From Ruminococcus sp. UBA4275 (GTDB lineage Bacteria; Bacillota; Clostridia; Oscillospirales; Ruminococcaceae), in contig DGVV01000171.1 in NCBI GenBank assembly GCA_002395085.1, positions 1-22,106 of the forward strand: a stretch of 22,106 bases of DNA. The letters run 5' to 3'. A program made the translations under genes and the position numbers. Positions 14,460 to 22,006 of the stretch are shown here, piece after piece. The stretch's first letter is position 1. Every line of letters starts with the position of its first letter. The notes below the pieces were generated by a model. It did not search any database. It was not told where the DNA came from and saw only the letters and a program-made list of their open reading frames with translations.

Positions 14460-15614
14460 ATGAAACGCTTTTTTACATCTGAATCCGTGACGGAAGGTCA
14501 TCCCGATAAGATCTGCGATCAGATCTCCGATGCCGTGCTGGATGCGATTCTGGAACAGGATCCGGAAGGCAGAGTCGCCTGCGAAACCAGCACCACAACC
14601 GGTATGGTGCTGCTGATGGGCGAAATCACGACCAGCGCACAGATCGACATTCCTGCCATTGCGCGGGAAGTCATTGTGGACATCGGCTATGACCGCGCAA
14701 AGTATGGATTTGACGGCCATACCTGCGCAGTCATGACCACGATCGACAAGCAGTCTGCTGACATCGCAATGGGCGTGGATTCCGTGCAGGAAGAAGATCA
14801 GGGCGCAGGCGATCAGGGCATGATGTTCGGTTATGCCTGCAATGAGACCGCTGAAATGATGCCGCTGCCGATCTCGCTTGCACACAAGCTTGCCCTCCGC
14901 CTCACTGCCGTGCGCAAGGACGGCACGCTCAAATATCTGCGTCCGGACGGCAAAACACAGGTCACGGTTGAGTACGAGAACGACAAGCCCGTTCGCGTGG
15001 ATACGATTGTTGTCTCGACACAGCACTCCGCTTCCGTGGAGCTTGAGCAGATTCGCGAGGACCTCATCGACTTCGTGATCAAGCCGACTGTGCCGGCTGA
15101 ACTGATGGATTCCGCAACCAAAATCTTCGTCAACCCCACCGGCAGATTCGTCATCGGCGGCCCGCAGGGTGATTCGGGTCTCACGGGCAGAAAGATCATC
15201 GTCGATACCTACGGCGGCTACTCCCGTCACGGCGGCGGCGCATTCTCCGGCAAAGACCCCTCGAAGGTGGACCGTTCTGCGGCTTATATGACACGCTACA
15301 TCGCAAAGAATATCGTGGCTGCGGGTCTTGCCACGCGCTGCGAAGTGCAGCTTGCTTATGCAATCGGCGTTTCTGAGCCGGTTTCGGTGTTCGTGGAGAC
15401 ATTCGGTACGGGCGTTGTGGATGAGGAACAGCTTGCAAATGCAGTCCGCAAGGTGTTTGATCTGCGCCCTGCCGGTATCATCAAAACGCTGGAACTCCGC
15501 AAACCGCAGTACCGCAAGCTCGCTGCTTACGGTCACATGGGCAGAGAGGATCTCATGCCCGCGTGGGAGCGCACCGACCGCGCTGACGAACTGAAAGCTG
15601 CACTCGGCAAGTAA
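14460..15614 (+). CDS. metK: S-adenosylmethionine synthetase (methionine adenosyltransferase)
   Basis: This 384-residue cytoplasmic enzyme makes SAM from methionine and ATP. It shows the family hallmarks: N-terminal FTSESVTEGHPDKICDQISD, the loop motif GAGDQGMMFGYA (about 119-130), GGPQGDSGLTGRKIIVDTYGG (split around 235-255; here given in two parts GGPQGDSGLTG and RKIIVDTYGG) and GGGAFSGKDPSKVDRSAAY (about 259-277, P-loop-like). Length is usual. The ATG at 14460 has GGAGG nine bases upstream. It is a single-gene unit between its SAM-I riboswitch and a strong terminator. Regulation is feedback by SAM through the riboswitch. Confidence 0.99.
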   Translation: MKRFFTSESVTEGHPDKICDQISDAVLDAILEQDPEGRVACETSTTTGMVLLMGEITTSAQIDIPAIAREVIVDIGYDRAKYGFDGHTCAVMTTIDKQSADIAMGVDSVQEEDQGAGDQGMMFGYACNETAEMMPLPISLAHKLALRLTAVRKDGTLKYLRPDGKTQVTVEYENDKPVRVDTIVVSTQHSASVELEQIREDLIDFVIKPTVPAELMDSATKIFVNPTGRFVIGGPQGDSGLTGRKIIVDTYGGYSRHGGGAFSGKDPSKVDRSAAYMTRYIAKNIVAAGLATRCEVQLAYAIGVSEPVSVFVETFGTGVVDEEQLANAVRKVFDLRPAGIIKTLELRKPQYRKLAAYGHMGREDLMPAWERTDRADELKAALGK

Positions 15615-15640
15615 GAACCGTTTCCGGCAGATCAATCATA

Positions 15641-15686
15641 CAGAAAACGAGCGGAGAACCTGTCAAAAGGTTCTCCGCTTTTTCTG
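15641..15686 (+). terminator. metK terminator
   Basis: An 11-bp stem GCGGAGAACCT (15651-15661) with AGGTTCTCCGC (15668-15678), 6-nt loop and T5 (15679-15683), extended by CAGAAAA (15641-15647) with TTTTCTG (15680-15686). The A-rich upstream arm could let it also act on the minus-strand sortase operon. Confidence 0.9.
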
Positions 15687-15689
15687 TGT

Positions 15690-15862
15690 ATAAGGTGTCT
15701 CCGACGAATTGAGAATGGGGGCGCTGCCCCCATTCTCCCGCTTAAGGGTCACTGAACATTAAGAATCCCTTATTGAGGTAAAAGATGGGATTCCAAAGGG
15801 ATAGATCCCTTTGGCGGGTTTGGGCAGAGCCCATTATAGATCATCGCGAAGCGATACCTTAT
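15690..15862. repeat. Hairpin-rich intergenic repeat with terminal inverted ends
   Basis: Ends ATAAGGTGTC (15690-15699) and GATACCTTAT (15853-15862) are inverted copies with one mismatch. Inside are a perfect 12-bp hairpin (15711-15722 with 15726-15737), GAATCCC/GGGATTC (15763-15769 with 15787-15793), a perfect 10-bp palindrome CCAAAGGGAT/ATCCCTTTGG (15793-15814), TGGGC-AGA-GCCCA (15821-15833) and ATCGC-GAA-GCGAT (15843-15855). It has no protein-coding potential. Its right end coincides with the stop codon region of the membrane-protein gene, and the left end recurs inverted at 1-21. It resembles MITE or REP-like elements; the name is not known to me. Confidence 0.75.
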
Positions 15863-16761
15863 CAGTGCTTTGCGTTGCGGACGGCCTCCTTGCGGTGGCG
15901 CACCGTTCCGCAGATGCCCGCGATCACATACAGCAGCACAGCCGCTGCAATCCCGCAGACTGCGTACACAGTCACCGTATGCGTCAAGCCGTAAAGGAAG
16001 CCTGTGACCGCTGCGAAGATCTGCTCGGATTTCACCGCGAAACGGTCAAACCAGTTGGTCGCGCTCAGCCATGCTGACGGCACAAGCATCAGAATCGAGC
16101 TGACCAGAACCGAACTCGCCACCCAATAGAACCAGCGGTCAACCGTGCGGCGGTACATCAAAAACAGGATCAGCAGCAGGAGCAGCGTGAACGCTCCCGT
16201 CACAGGGATCAGCCAGACCGTCAGCGGATAGATCTTCCGCGCCTTCCCCAGAAGGCCCGCTTCCGCAAGACTGCCCGTCTTGAAAACATCGCACTCCGTG
16301 GTGATCTTCTTCTCCGCCGCGTCCATGTTCTTCCGCAGTGCATCCTCAAATGCCGCATCGCGCGCAATGCCGTTTTCCTCCGCATACTGCTCAAAGAACT
16401 TCCGCAGATCGCCCTCCAGCACCGTGAAATCCGGCTTCGTCTCCGTATCGGGCGCAACACCGTAGACATAATCAAACAGCTTCCGCAGGGTGATGTCCAC
16501 GACCGGCTCCAGATTCTCAGATTTCAGAGATTCGGCATAGACCGATACGGGAATGCCGGTGGTATTCTCCTGCTGTGTAAAGTAATTCGTCAGCCGCACA
16601 CTGATCTTGTCCGTCAGATGCTGCTCCGCGACGATCCGGTGATAAGCGGCGGGATTGAGCGCCCTGCCGCGCAGCAGCACGGAGCAGGTCAGTGCGATGA
16701 ACGAAAAAATCAGCAGCAGCGATAAAATCACGCTTGCCAGATATTTGATAGTACGTTTCAA
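15862..16761 (-). CDS. Four-TM membrane protein with large extracytoplasmic loop, third gene of sortase operon
   Basis: A 299-residue protein of no recognised family. Hydrophobic segments lie at about residues 7-30, 178-202, 210-232 and 262-285; residues 31-175 form a hydrophilic, helix-rich domain that should be extracytoplasmic (charged, with DTETKPDF and DAAEKKITTE). The start is TTG at 16761 (KRTIKYLAS), with GAGG eight bases upstream; no closer ATG exists. It lies 18 bp after the sortase stop. Its stop codon coincides with the end of the repeat at 15690-15862. Co-occurrence suggests a role with the sortase, as an accessory or sensor, but this is inference. Confidence 0.78.
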   Translation of the reverse strand: MKRTIKYLASVILSLLLIFSFIALTCSVLLRGRALNPAAYHRIVAEQHLTDKISVRLTNYFTQQENTTGIPVSVYAESLKSENLEPVVDITLRKLFDYVYGVAPDTETKPDFTVLEGDLRKFFEQYAEENGIARDAAFEDALRKNMDAAEKKITTECDVFKTGSLAEAGLLGKARKIYPLTVWLIPVTGAFTLLLLLILFLMYRRTVDRWFYWVASSVLVSSILMLVPSAWLSATNWFDRFAVKSEQIFAAVTGFLYGLTHTVTVYAVCGIAAAVLLYVIAGICGTVRHRKEAVRNAKH

Positions 16762-16779
16762 ACTGTTTCCCTCACTTTC

Positions 16780-17469
16780 TCATTGCAGCGGCTCATAGAA
16801 TTCCTTTGCGACAAGGTCGCAGCGCACGCCGACGCGCACATCGGAATTGCCCAGAAGCTCCGGCTTGCAGGTATAGAGCGTGAGGTGATCCTCGCCCTCG
16901 GTCACGCCGAGGTATTTGCGGTCAGTTTTGTCAAAGCTGATCGACTCCGCGACACGGTAGGTAAATCTGCCGTAATCGGTGTACAGCACCACCTTATCCC
17001 CGACGCTGAGTTTCGTCAGATCAGAAAAATAGGTGTTGACATGGGCGTCGATGACGACATTGCCAACCGTACCCAGCACCGCAGACTGCGTTGTCTGACA
17101 CGCACCGAGTGCGAGCAGTTCACTGTTAGAACCGAAGAACACGCCGACATTCAGCCCGATGGCATCTGCCGTAAGCTGCGCATACTGCTCACCGAACACC
17201 GGATACGTGATCTTTCCTTCCGGATAGGTCTTTTTTCCGGTATCCTCTGCATCCGCGGTGTCGATCTCCTTTTGCAGAATCTGGAGACCTGCGGTCTCGG
17301 TCTGCGTCTTGAGGTTATCCATAAAGGCGATGTTCAGATACTTCTCGAGCGTGTGGGTCGGCGCAAGTGACCATCCCAGCACCGTCATACCGCCCGCCAG
17401 CAGCAGAAGAAGAAACGGCGTAATGATGAGCGCCGCCTTGCTGCTGCGCTTCTGAGACTGTTCAGCCAT
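16780..17469 (-). CDS. Sortase
   Basis: A 229-residue membrane-anchored cysteine transpeptidase. A basic cytoplasmic start (KRSSK) leads to a TM segment (about 12-34), a linker, then the sortase beta-barrel (about 86-221). The catalytic triad is visible: His143 in VVIDAHVNTYFSDL, Cys201 in LTLYTCKP and Arg216 in RVGVRCDLV. The N-terminal anchor suggests class D/E-like rather than A, but the class is uncertain. The ATG at 17469 has GGAGG nine bases upstream and overlaps the end of the preceding gene by 8 bp; an ATG six bases upstream is too close to that site. The preceding gene encodes a protein with an LPVLG sorting signal, its likely substrate. Confidence 0.92.
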   Translation of the reverse strand: MAEQSQKRSSKAALIITPFLLLLLAGGMTVLGWSLAPTHTLEKYLNIAFMDNLKTQTETAGLQILQKEIDTADAEDTGKKTYPEGKITYPVFGEQYAQLTADAIGLNVGVFFGSNSELLALGACQTTQSAVLGTVGNVVIDAHVNTYFSDLTKLSVGDKVVLYTDYGRFTYRVAESISFDKTDRKYLGVTEGEDHLTLYTCKPELLGNSDVRVGVRCDLVAKEFYEPLQ

Positions 17470-18319
17470 TTGCATCCGCCTCCTGTCTGCTTTCCCGCAG
17501 CGCGATCCAGCCGAGGCCTGTCACGGCAAGCGCCATTGCGCCCAGTGAACCCAGCACCGGCAAACGCAGATCCCAGCCGGTATCGTCCACCGTTGATGCG
17601 CCCACAGCCGCCGTATCAATCAGTTTGCCTTCATCATCGCGGATGGAAAGCGAGATGTCATTGCCTTCAATGTGATCAACGGAAACATTCATGCCCATAT
17701 CCGAGGCGAGGTCTGCAAAGCCGCTGACAATATCAGATTTGCTGTCGGTATCGAGCTGCTTGATGATGCTGTTGCGCTCTGAGGGCGAAAGACTTGCGAG
17801 GAAGGGCATCCGTTCCTCCGCCGGCAGGCTTGCAACATACGCTTTCTTTTCCTCCAGCGTCATCGAACGAAACGGCTTATCCGTCACAACCGACGGAACA
17901 TATTCCGGCGTTGTCACGGTTGTGACGCTGCCGCCGCCCCCCTCCTGATCGGTCTGCGCGGGTGCGGTGGAACTTGCAAAGAAGGTCTCGACATCTTCAG
18001 CCGGAATGCCCAGTTCGGCTGCAATGCCTTTGTAGATATAGTCCTTGCCGAAGATGGTCACATAATCTGCCCAGTTTTCGTAGGTATCGTAGGTCTCTCT
18101 GCCGTTGTGGATCAGCGTCATGCCGTTCTCATCGTGCGGAACAGTTTCATACCGTGTACGCGCATTCAGCACAATGGACTCCGGGATTCCGATTTCCCGC
18201 ATCGCATTCAGCACATCATCCACGCTGCCGGCGGAAGCCGTGATACATCCCGCAAATGCCGTCGCTGCCGCAGCCGCTGTTCCCAGCAGCACAGACAGAA
18301 TTGCTTTCTGTTTTTTCAT
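17462..18319 (-). CDS. Secreted surface protein with LPVLG-type C-terminal sorting signal
   Basis: A 285-residue exported protein. The signal peptide (about 1-30) has a Lys-rich start and Ala-rich core; cleavage after ASA is possible, or Cys25 could be lipidated though FAGC is a poor lipobox. The body has a Gly/Thr/Pro-rich linker at about 118-146 and a helical Leu/Glu-rich part (150-208). The C-terminus is LPVLG (253-257), a hydrophobic stretch (258-274) and the tail RESRQEADANG, the layout of a cell-wall sorting signal with Val-Leu in place of x-Thr. The ATG at 18319 has AAAGGA seven bases upstream. The sortase overlaps its 3' end by 8 bp, so the pair is translationally coupled. No enzymatic domain is recognised. 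Confidence 0.8.
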   Translation of the reverse strand: MKKQKAILSVLLGTAAAAATAFAGCITASAGSVDDVLNAMREIGIPESIVLNARTRYETVPHDENGMTLIHNGRETYDTYENWADYVTIFGKDYIYKGIAAELGIPAEDVETFFASSTAPAQTDQEGGGGSVTTVTTPEYVPSVVTDKPFRSMTLEEKKAYVASLPAEERMPFLASLSPSERNSIIKQLDTDSKSDIVSGFADLASDMGMNVSVDHIEGNDISLSIRDDEGKLIDTAAVGASTVDDTGWDLRLPVLGSLGAMALAVTGLGWIALRESRQEADANG

Positions 18320-18388
18320 ATTCATTTCCTTTCCGGTCGTAGGTTCAGATGGATTTCCGGTACAGTTTTTGCACACACTGTACTTTTG

Positions 18389-18417
18389 AGTATACCATAT
18401 TATACGGAAAAATGCAA
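18389..18417 (-). promoter_or_regulatory. Promoter of the sortase operon
   Basis: On the minus strand, TTGCAT (18412-18417), 17-bp spacer and TATACT (18389-18394) with an extended -10 TG. The leader is about 65 nt. It is divergent from the citrate synthase promoter, with about 100 bp between the two -35 boxes. Confidence 0.75.
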
Positions 18418-18520
18418 GCAAAACCAACACAAGACCCGCAGGAAAAACATTCCATCCGCGGATCGTCCAGTCATTTCGGCAATTTTGCACAAATTATCGG
18501 GATGCAATTCCGGAAGATAC

Positions 18521-18549
18521 TTGACAGATTCCGAGAAACATGGTATACT
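18521..18549 (+). promoter_or_regulatory. Citrate synthase promoter
   Basis: TTGACA (18521-18526), 17-bp spacer and TATACT (18544-18549) with extended TG at 18541-18542. The 18418-18520 stretch between the divergent promoters holds no gene; a small TCCGCGGA palindrome is at about 18455-18462. Confidence 0.88.
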
Positions 18550-18617
18550 AATTATTATATCATCGTGATTATATTACAATCCGGAATATCATCTTATGCA
18601 GAAAGGAGCCGATCACA

Positions 18618-19985
18618 ATGGGTGAATGGAACCGCTTTACAACGCAGTCGAAAATCGAGGAGCTTTCGCAGCTCTGCCGCGATAATTATCAGATCGACCC
18701 CGCCCTTTACGGCAAATATGATGTCAAGCGCGGTCTGCGCGACATCAGCGGAAAGGGAGTCTGCGCAGGTCTGACCAATATCAGCGAGATCATCCCAGGT
18801 ACTGCCGATGCCGACGGCGAAACCAAATTCGGCAACGGACAGCTCCTGTTCCGCGGCTATCATATCGAAGATCTCGTCAAAGGATTCATTTCGGAGGACC
18901 GCTTCGGCTATGAGGAGACCGTCTATCTGCTGCTGTTCGGTCAGCTCCCCAGTGCCGCTGAGCTTGAGGAATTCAGTGCGCTGCTGAGAAGCTGCCGCAC
19001 ACTCCCCACCTCCTTTACGCGCGATGTCATCATGAAATCGCCCAGCGATGACATGATGAATACCCTTGCGCGCTCCGTCCTCACGCTCTATTCCTATGAC
19101 CCCAACCCCAATGACACCTCCATCCCGAATGTGCTGCGGCAGTGCATCCAGCTCATCGCGCAGTTTCCTTCGATTGCGGTGTACGGCTATCAGGCGTTCC
19201 GCTATTACAAGAACGACGACAGCCTGTTCCTGCATCAGCCTGACCCCAGCCTTTCTGCGGCGGAGAATCTGCTGAGCCTGCTCCGTGCAGACCAGAAGTA
19301 TACGCATCTCGAAGCCAAAATTCTCGACCTCGCACTCGTGCTGCACGCAGAACACGGCGGCGGCAACAATTCCAGCTTTACGGTTCATGTTGTCTCCTCC
19401 TCCGGCACGGATACCTACTCGACGATGGCAGCAGCGCTCGGTTCGCTGAAAGGCCCAAAGCATGGCGGCGCGAATATCAAGGTCGTGCAGATGTTCGATG
19501 ACATGAAGGAGCGCGTTCACGACTGGAAGGACGAGGAAGAAGTCGGTGATTATCTCCGTAAGCTGCTTCATAAAGATGCCTTTGACCGCGCCGGTCTCAT
19601 CTACGGTATGGGTCATGCGGTCTATTCGCAGAGTGATCCGCGTGCAACGGTGCTGCGCGGGTTCGTTGAGGAGCTTGCCGAGGAGAAGGGCCGCTCTGAG
19701 GAATATGCCCTCTATGCAATGGTCGAGCGCCTTGCCCCGCAGATCATCGCGGAGGAGCGCAAGATCTACAAGGGCGTCTGCGCAAATGTCGATTTCTACT
19801 CCGGTCTCGTCTACCGGATGCTCAATCTCCCGAATGAGCTGTTCACGCCGATTTTTGCAATCGCGCGCATCGCAGGATGGTCTGCACACCGTCTCGAAGA
19901 ATTGCTCGGTGCAAGCAAGATCATCCGTCCGGCGTACCGTGCCGTCAAGCCGTGGCAGGATTACACCCCGCTCGCACAGCGCTGA
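18618..19985 (+). CDS. gltA: Citrate synthase
   Basis: A 455-residue cytoplasmic enzyme that condenses acetyl-CoA and oxaloacetate to citrate. The catalytic triad is visible: His282 in GPKHGGAN, His333 in GMGHAVYSQSDPRA and Asp392 in CANVDFYSGLVY. The substrate-binding HAEHGGGNNSSF (244-255) precedes them. An N-terminal extension of about 45 residues (NYQIDPALYGKYDVKRGLRDISGKGV) fits the clostridial citrate/methylcitrate synthase type. The ATG at 18618 follows AAAGGAG. It stands alone on its own promoter, with no aconitase or isocitrate dehydrogenase alongside. It probably feeds glutamate synthesis in an incomplete citric acid cycle, as inferred from anaerobic Clostridia. A 2-methylcitrate synthase role cannot be excluded. 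Confidence 0.95.
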   Translation: MGEWNRFTTQSKIEELSQLCRDNYQIDPALYGKYDVKRGLRDISGKGVCAGLTNISEIIPGTADADGETKFGNGQLLFRGYHIEDLVKGFISEDRFGYEETVYLLLFGQLPSAAELEEFSALLRSCRTLPTSFTRDVIMKSPSDDMMNTLARSVLTLYSYDPNPNDTSIPNVLRQCIQLIAQFPSIAVYGYQAFRYYKNDDSLFLHQPDPSLSAAENLLSLLRADQKYTHLEAKILDLALVLHAEHGGGNNSSFTVHVVSSSGTDTYSTMAAALGSLKGPKHGGANIKVVQMFDDMKERVHDWKDEEEVGDYLRKLLHKDAFDRAGLIYGMGHAVYSQSDPRATVLRGFVEELAEEKGRSEEYALYAMVERLAPQIIAEERKIYKGVCANVDFYSGLVYRMLNLPNELFTPIFAIARIAGWSAHRLEELLGASKIIRPAYRAVKPWQDYTPLAQR

Positions 19986-20046
19986 CCGCATAAGCTTTCT
20001 CTGAGCCACGGTGCGGCATCGCGAACCATAAGATCCTATTATAAAG

Positions 20047-20108
20047 AAATGTGCGTATATGCAGTGGATTTATAGCAATATAAATCACAGCAAATACGCA
20101 CATTTTTC
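20047..20108. terminator. Large bidirectional terminator between gltA and the blaR-like gene
   Basis: The outer stem AAATGTGCGTAT (20047-20058) pairs perfectly with ATACGCACATTT (20094-20105), and an inner hairpin GATTTATA (20067-20074) with TATAAATC (20079-20086) closes on loop GCAA. T-runs follow on the plus strand (ATTTTTC) and partly on the minus strand (ATTTCTTTAT). It serves two convergent units. 20109-20202 contains nothing else recognised. Confidence 0.85.
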
Positions 20109-20202
20109 TATATTCGCTTTCTGAATGGAAAGTATCCGTCAAGCGGAAGTTCTGCTTGCAAACTCACATCGAAACGTGCGGAGGCAGCAAGCGCCCTCAT
20201 GA

Positions 20203-21561
20203 TCAATCACTTGATTTCGCCGCCTGCGCATCACAGTCTGCGGCAAGTGCATCATGATACGCCTTCCACGCATCGCCGTTCGGGTCTGTATCCGGCATAT
20301 TCTCCGCCATGACCCTAAGCATCCGATCCAGAGCCGCCTGCTGCCGGATCCCCTGTCCGGTCAGATCTGCACCGCCGCAGTACCAGTCGCCCTTGAAATA
20401 CAGAAACATCGGCGCAAACGTCTCACCGACACACTCGTATGTGCCATTGACATCCCCGTATTCCCGCACCATTGCCGCCACGTAAAAATAATTCAGATTG
20501 CGGCGATCCTGCGGCGCGCCGTATTCGTGCCTGAGAATCTGATACGAACAAACGCGGATATTGTGATTCTGAAAAGCAGCCGGCGGGGTTTCCTCCAGAA
20601 CCGCCATTTTGATATACGAATCGTCTGTCATCCGATAAGCGGACGGGTCAGAGGCGAAGAAAAACGGTGTGCCGACGATCGAACACATCCCAAGCAGCGT
20701 CATCCAGACCGCCGGCTTGCGGTAATTCAGCACCGATTCGATGCGCGTTTTCACGGCAACCTCCCCGAACGCCAGCGGGCAGGCAGGAATCATCCGCTTC
20801 GGCAGGCTGCAATCCAGAAGCGCATTGGAATACGATTTCTTCGCGTCACAGTCCATTTTCCGGATCACGCGCTCATCGCAGGCAAGCTCAATATCCCGCG
20901 CCAGCAGCACATACGCCAGCCACACCAGCGGATTAAACCAGTGAACCGTCAGCACCAGAAATCCAAGCATTTTCCACAGGTGATCGCCGTGCCGCAGATG
21001 CGCACGCTCATGCTGAAGCACCGCCGTCCGCGCCGGTTCTGCGAGGTCATCCGGCAGATAAATCCGCGGAATCAGAACACCGGAGATAAACGGAATCCGG
21101 ATGGATTTTCCTGTATACACGCGCTTTTCATTTGGCACGGGCAGAGTGCCGCGCACCACGAAATGCAGCCGCACGGCACTGACGAGCAGGTACAGCAGCA
21201 TGGCAAATATGCCGATGATCCACACAAACGCCGCATACAGCCACACATAATCCATCACGGACATACTGCTCATCTGATGCGCAGGCACAAGCGCCGCCGC
21301 GAACGGATGCGCCTGCGGATTCTCCCGCGCACTGTCCAGCACAGCATTGACCGTATGCGACACCGGAACAGAACTCGGCTGCAAGCTAAGCGGATTTTGA
21401 AACCAGATCGGCAGGATCAGAGACAAACCCGCGATCCCCCAGAGCCACACACGCTGCGATTTCGGTGCGCGGCGCATCACGATCCGCAAAAGAATCACGA
21501 TCAGAATTACAAGGCTTCCTTTCGCACTCTGATTCAGAACCAGCTCAAACCAATCAGTCAT
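20203..21561 (-). CDS. BlaR1/MecR1-family M56 zinc metallopeptidase sensor
   Basis: A 452-residue membrane protease that probably relays a signal to the BlaI-like repressor. TM segments lie at about residues 14-30, 38-55, 104-130, 199-222 and 284-303. The M56 zinc site is HERAH (184-188) with ELACDE (225-230) as the third ligand. The C-terminal extracytoplasmic part (about 304-452) is only some 150 residues, much shorter than the ~250-residue penicillin-binding sensor of staphylococcal BlaR1, and I see no SxxK/SxN/KTG set. The signal is therefore probably not a beta-lactam. The ATG at 21561 has GGGAGG eight bases upstream and lies 5 bp after the repressor stop. Confidence 0.88.
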   Translation of the reverse strand: MTDWFELVLNQSAKGSLVILIVILLRIVMRRAPKSQRVWLWGIAGLSLILPIWFQNPLSLQPSSVPVSHTVNAVLDSARENPQAHPFAAALVPAHQMSSMSVMDYVWLYAAFVWIIGIFAMLLYLLVSAVRLHFVVRGTLPVPNEKRVYTGKSIRIPFISGVLIPRIYLPDDLAEPARTAVLQHERAHLRHGDHLWKMLGFLVLTVHWFNPLVWLAYVLLARDIELACDERVIRKMDCDAKKSYSNALLDCSLPKRMIPACPLAFGEVAVKTRIESVLNYRKPAVWMTLLGMCSIVGTPFFFASDPSAYRMTDDSYIKMAVLEETPPAAFQNHNIRVCSYQILRHEYGAPQDRRNLNYFYVAAMVREYGDVNGTYECVGETFAPMFLYFKGDWYCGGADLTGQGIRQQAALDRMLRVMAENMPDTDPNGDAWKAYHDALAADCDAQAAKSSD

Positions 21562-21566
21562 GCTGC

Positions 21567-21926
21567 TCACCTCCCGTAGCTGTCGATCATCGCACGGATC
21601 TCGTCGATCTCCTGCTGCGACAATGCCTTTTTCTTCGTAAATGCTGCCAGAAACGCAGGCAGCGACCCGCTGAAATTCTCCTCCACGAACTGCGTACTCT
21701 GCGCCGCTTCGTAATCTGCGCGCGTGACCGCCGCGGTCACCGTACCGCTGTCATTGCGGAAAATGCCGTGCTGACACAGCTTTTTCAGCACCGTGTAGGT
21801 CGTTGATTTCTTCCAGCCAAGCTGATCTGCACAAAGCTGCACCAGCATTCCCGATGTCAGCGGTTCATGCGTCCAGATGATGTCCGCAAACTGTGCTTCG
21901 ACTGTGCCGAGTTTGTAATTGTTCAT
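21567..21926 (-). CDS. BlaI/MecI-family winged-helix repressor
   Basis: A 119-residue DNA-binding repressor of the BlaI/MecI/CopY family. Its N-terminal winged helix shows LGTVEAQFADIIWTHEPLTSGML..W..STTYTVLKKLCQHG (about 6-54), and its C-terminal dimerisation helices end ALSQQEIDEIRAMID. By eye the bond matching the Asn-Phe cleaved in staphylococcal BlaI/MecI is Ala95-Phe96. The ATG at 21926 has GGAGG ten bases upstream. It is first in an operon with the M56 protease; the repressor-protease order is typical. Two 19-bp dyads upstream (21949-21967 and 21978-21996) are the likely operators, so it should repress its own operon. Confidence 0.92.
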   Translation of the reverse strand: MNNYKLGTVEAQFADIIWTHEPLTSGMLVQLCADQLGWKKSTTYTVLKKLCQHGIFRNDSGTVTAAVTRADYEAAQSTQFVEENFSGSLPAFLAAFTKKKALSQQEIDEIRAMIDSYGR

Positions 21927-21948
21927 GTGATCCCTCCTGTTCCGGTTT

Positions 21949-22006
21949 GGTCTATCGCGAATCGACCTCTTGCCTATAGTCTATCACGAATAGACCAAAA
22001 TGTCAA
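21949..22006 (-). promoter_or_regulatory. blaI-blaR-like promoter with two dyad operators
   Basis: On the minus strand, TTGACA (22001-22006), 17-bp spacer and TAGACT (21978-21983). Two 19-bp dyads read on the plus strand are GGTCTATCGCGAATCGACC (21949-21967) and AGTCTATCACGAATAGACC (21978-21996); they match at 16 of 19 positions, and their starts lie 29 bp apart. The second covers the -10 and most of the spacer. This differs from the staphylococcal TACA..TGTA operator. Confidence 0.85.

Noticed and set aside
14451..15635. Minus-strand frame opposite metK; similar long frames opposite gltA (18594-20009) and the blaR-like gene (20254-21579)
   Set aside because: All are shadows of conserved genes without ribosome binding sites or domains.
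15690..15862. CRISPR array
   Set aside because: The repeats are inverted, of different sequence and not regularly spaced by unique spacers; there are no cas genes.
20203..21926. Beta-lactam resistance operon
   Set aside because: Only regulator and sensor-protease genes are present, the sensor lacks penicillin-binding motifs and there is no beta-lactamase or mecA-like gene nearby.
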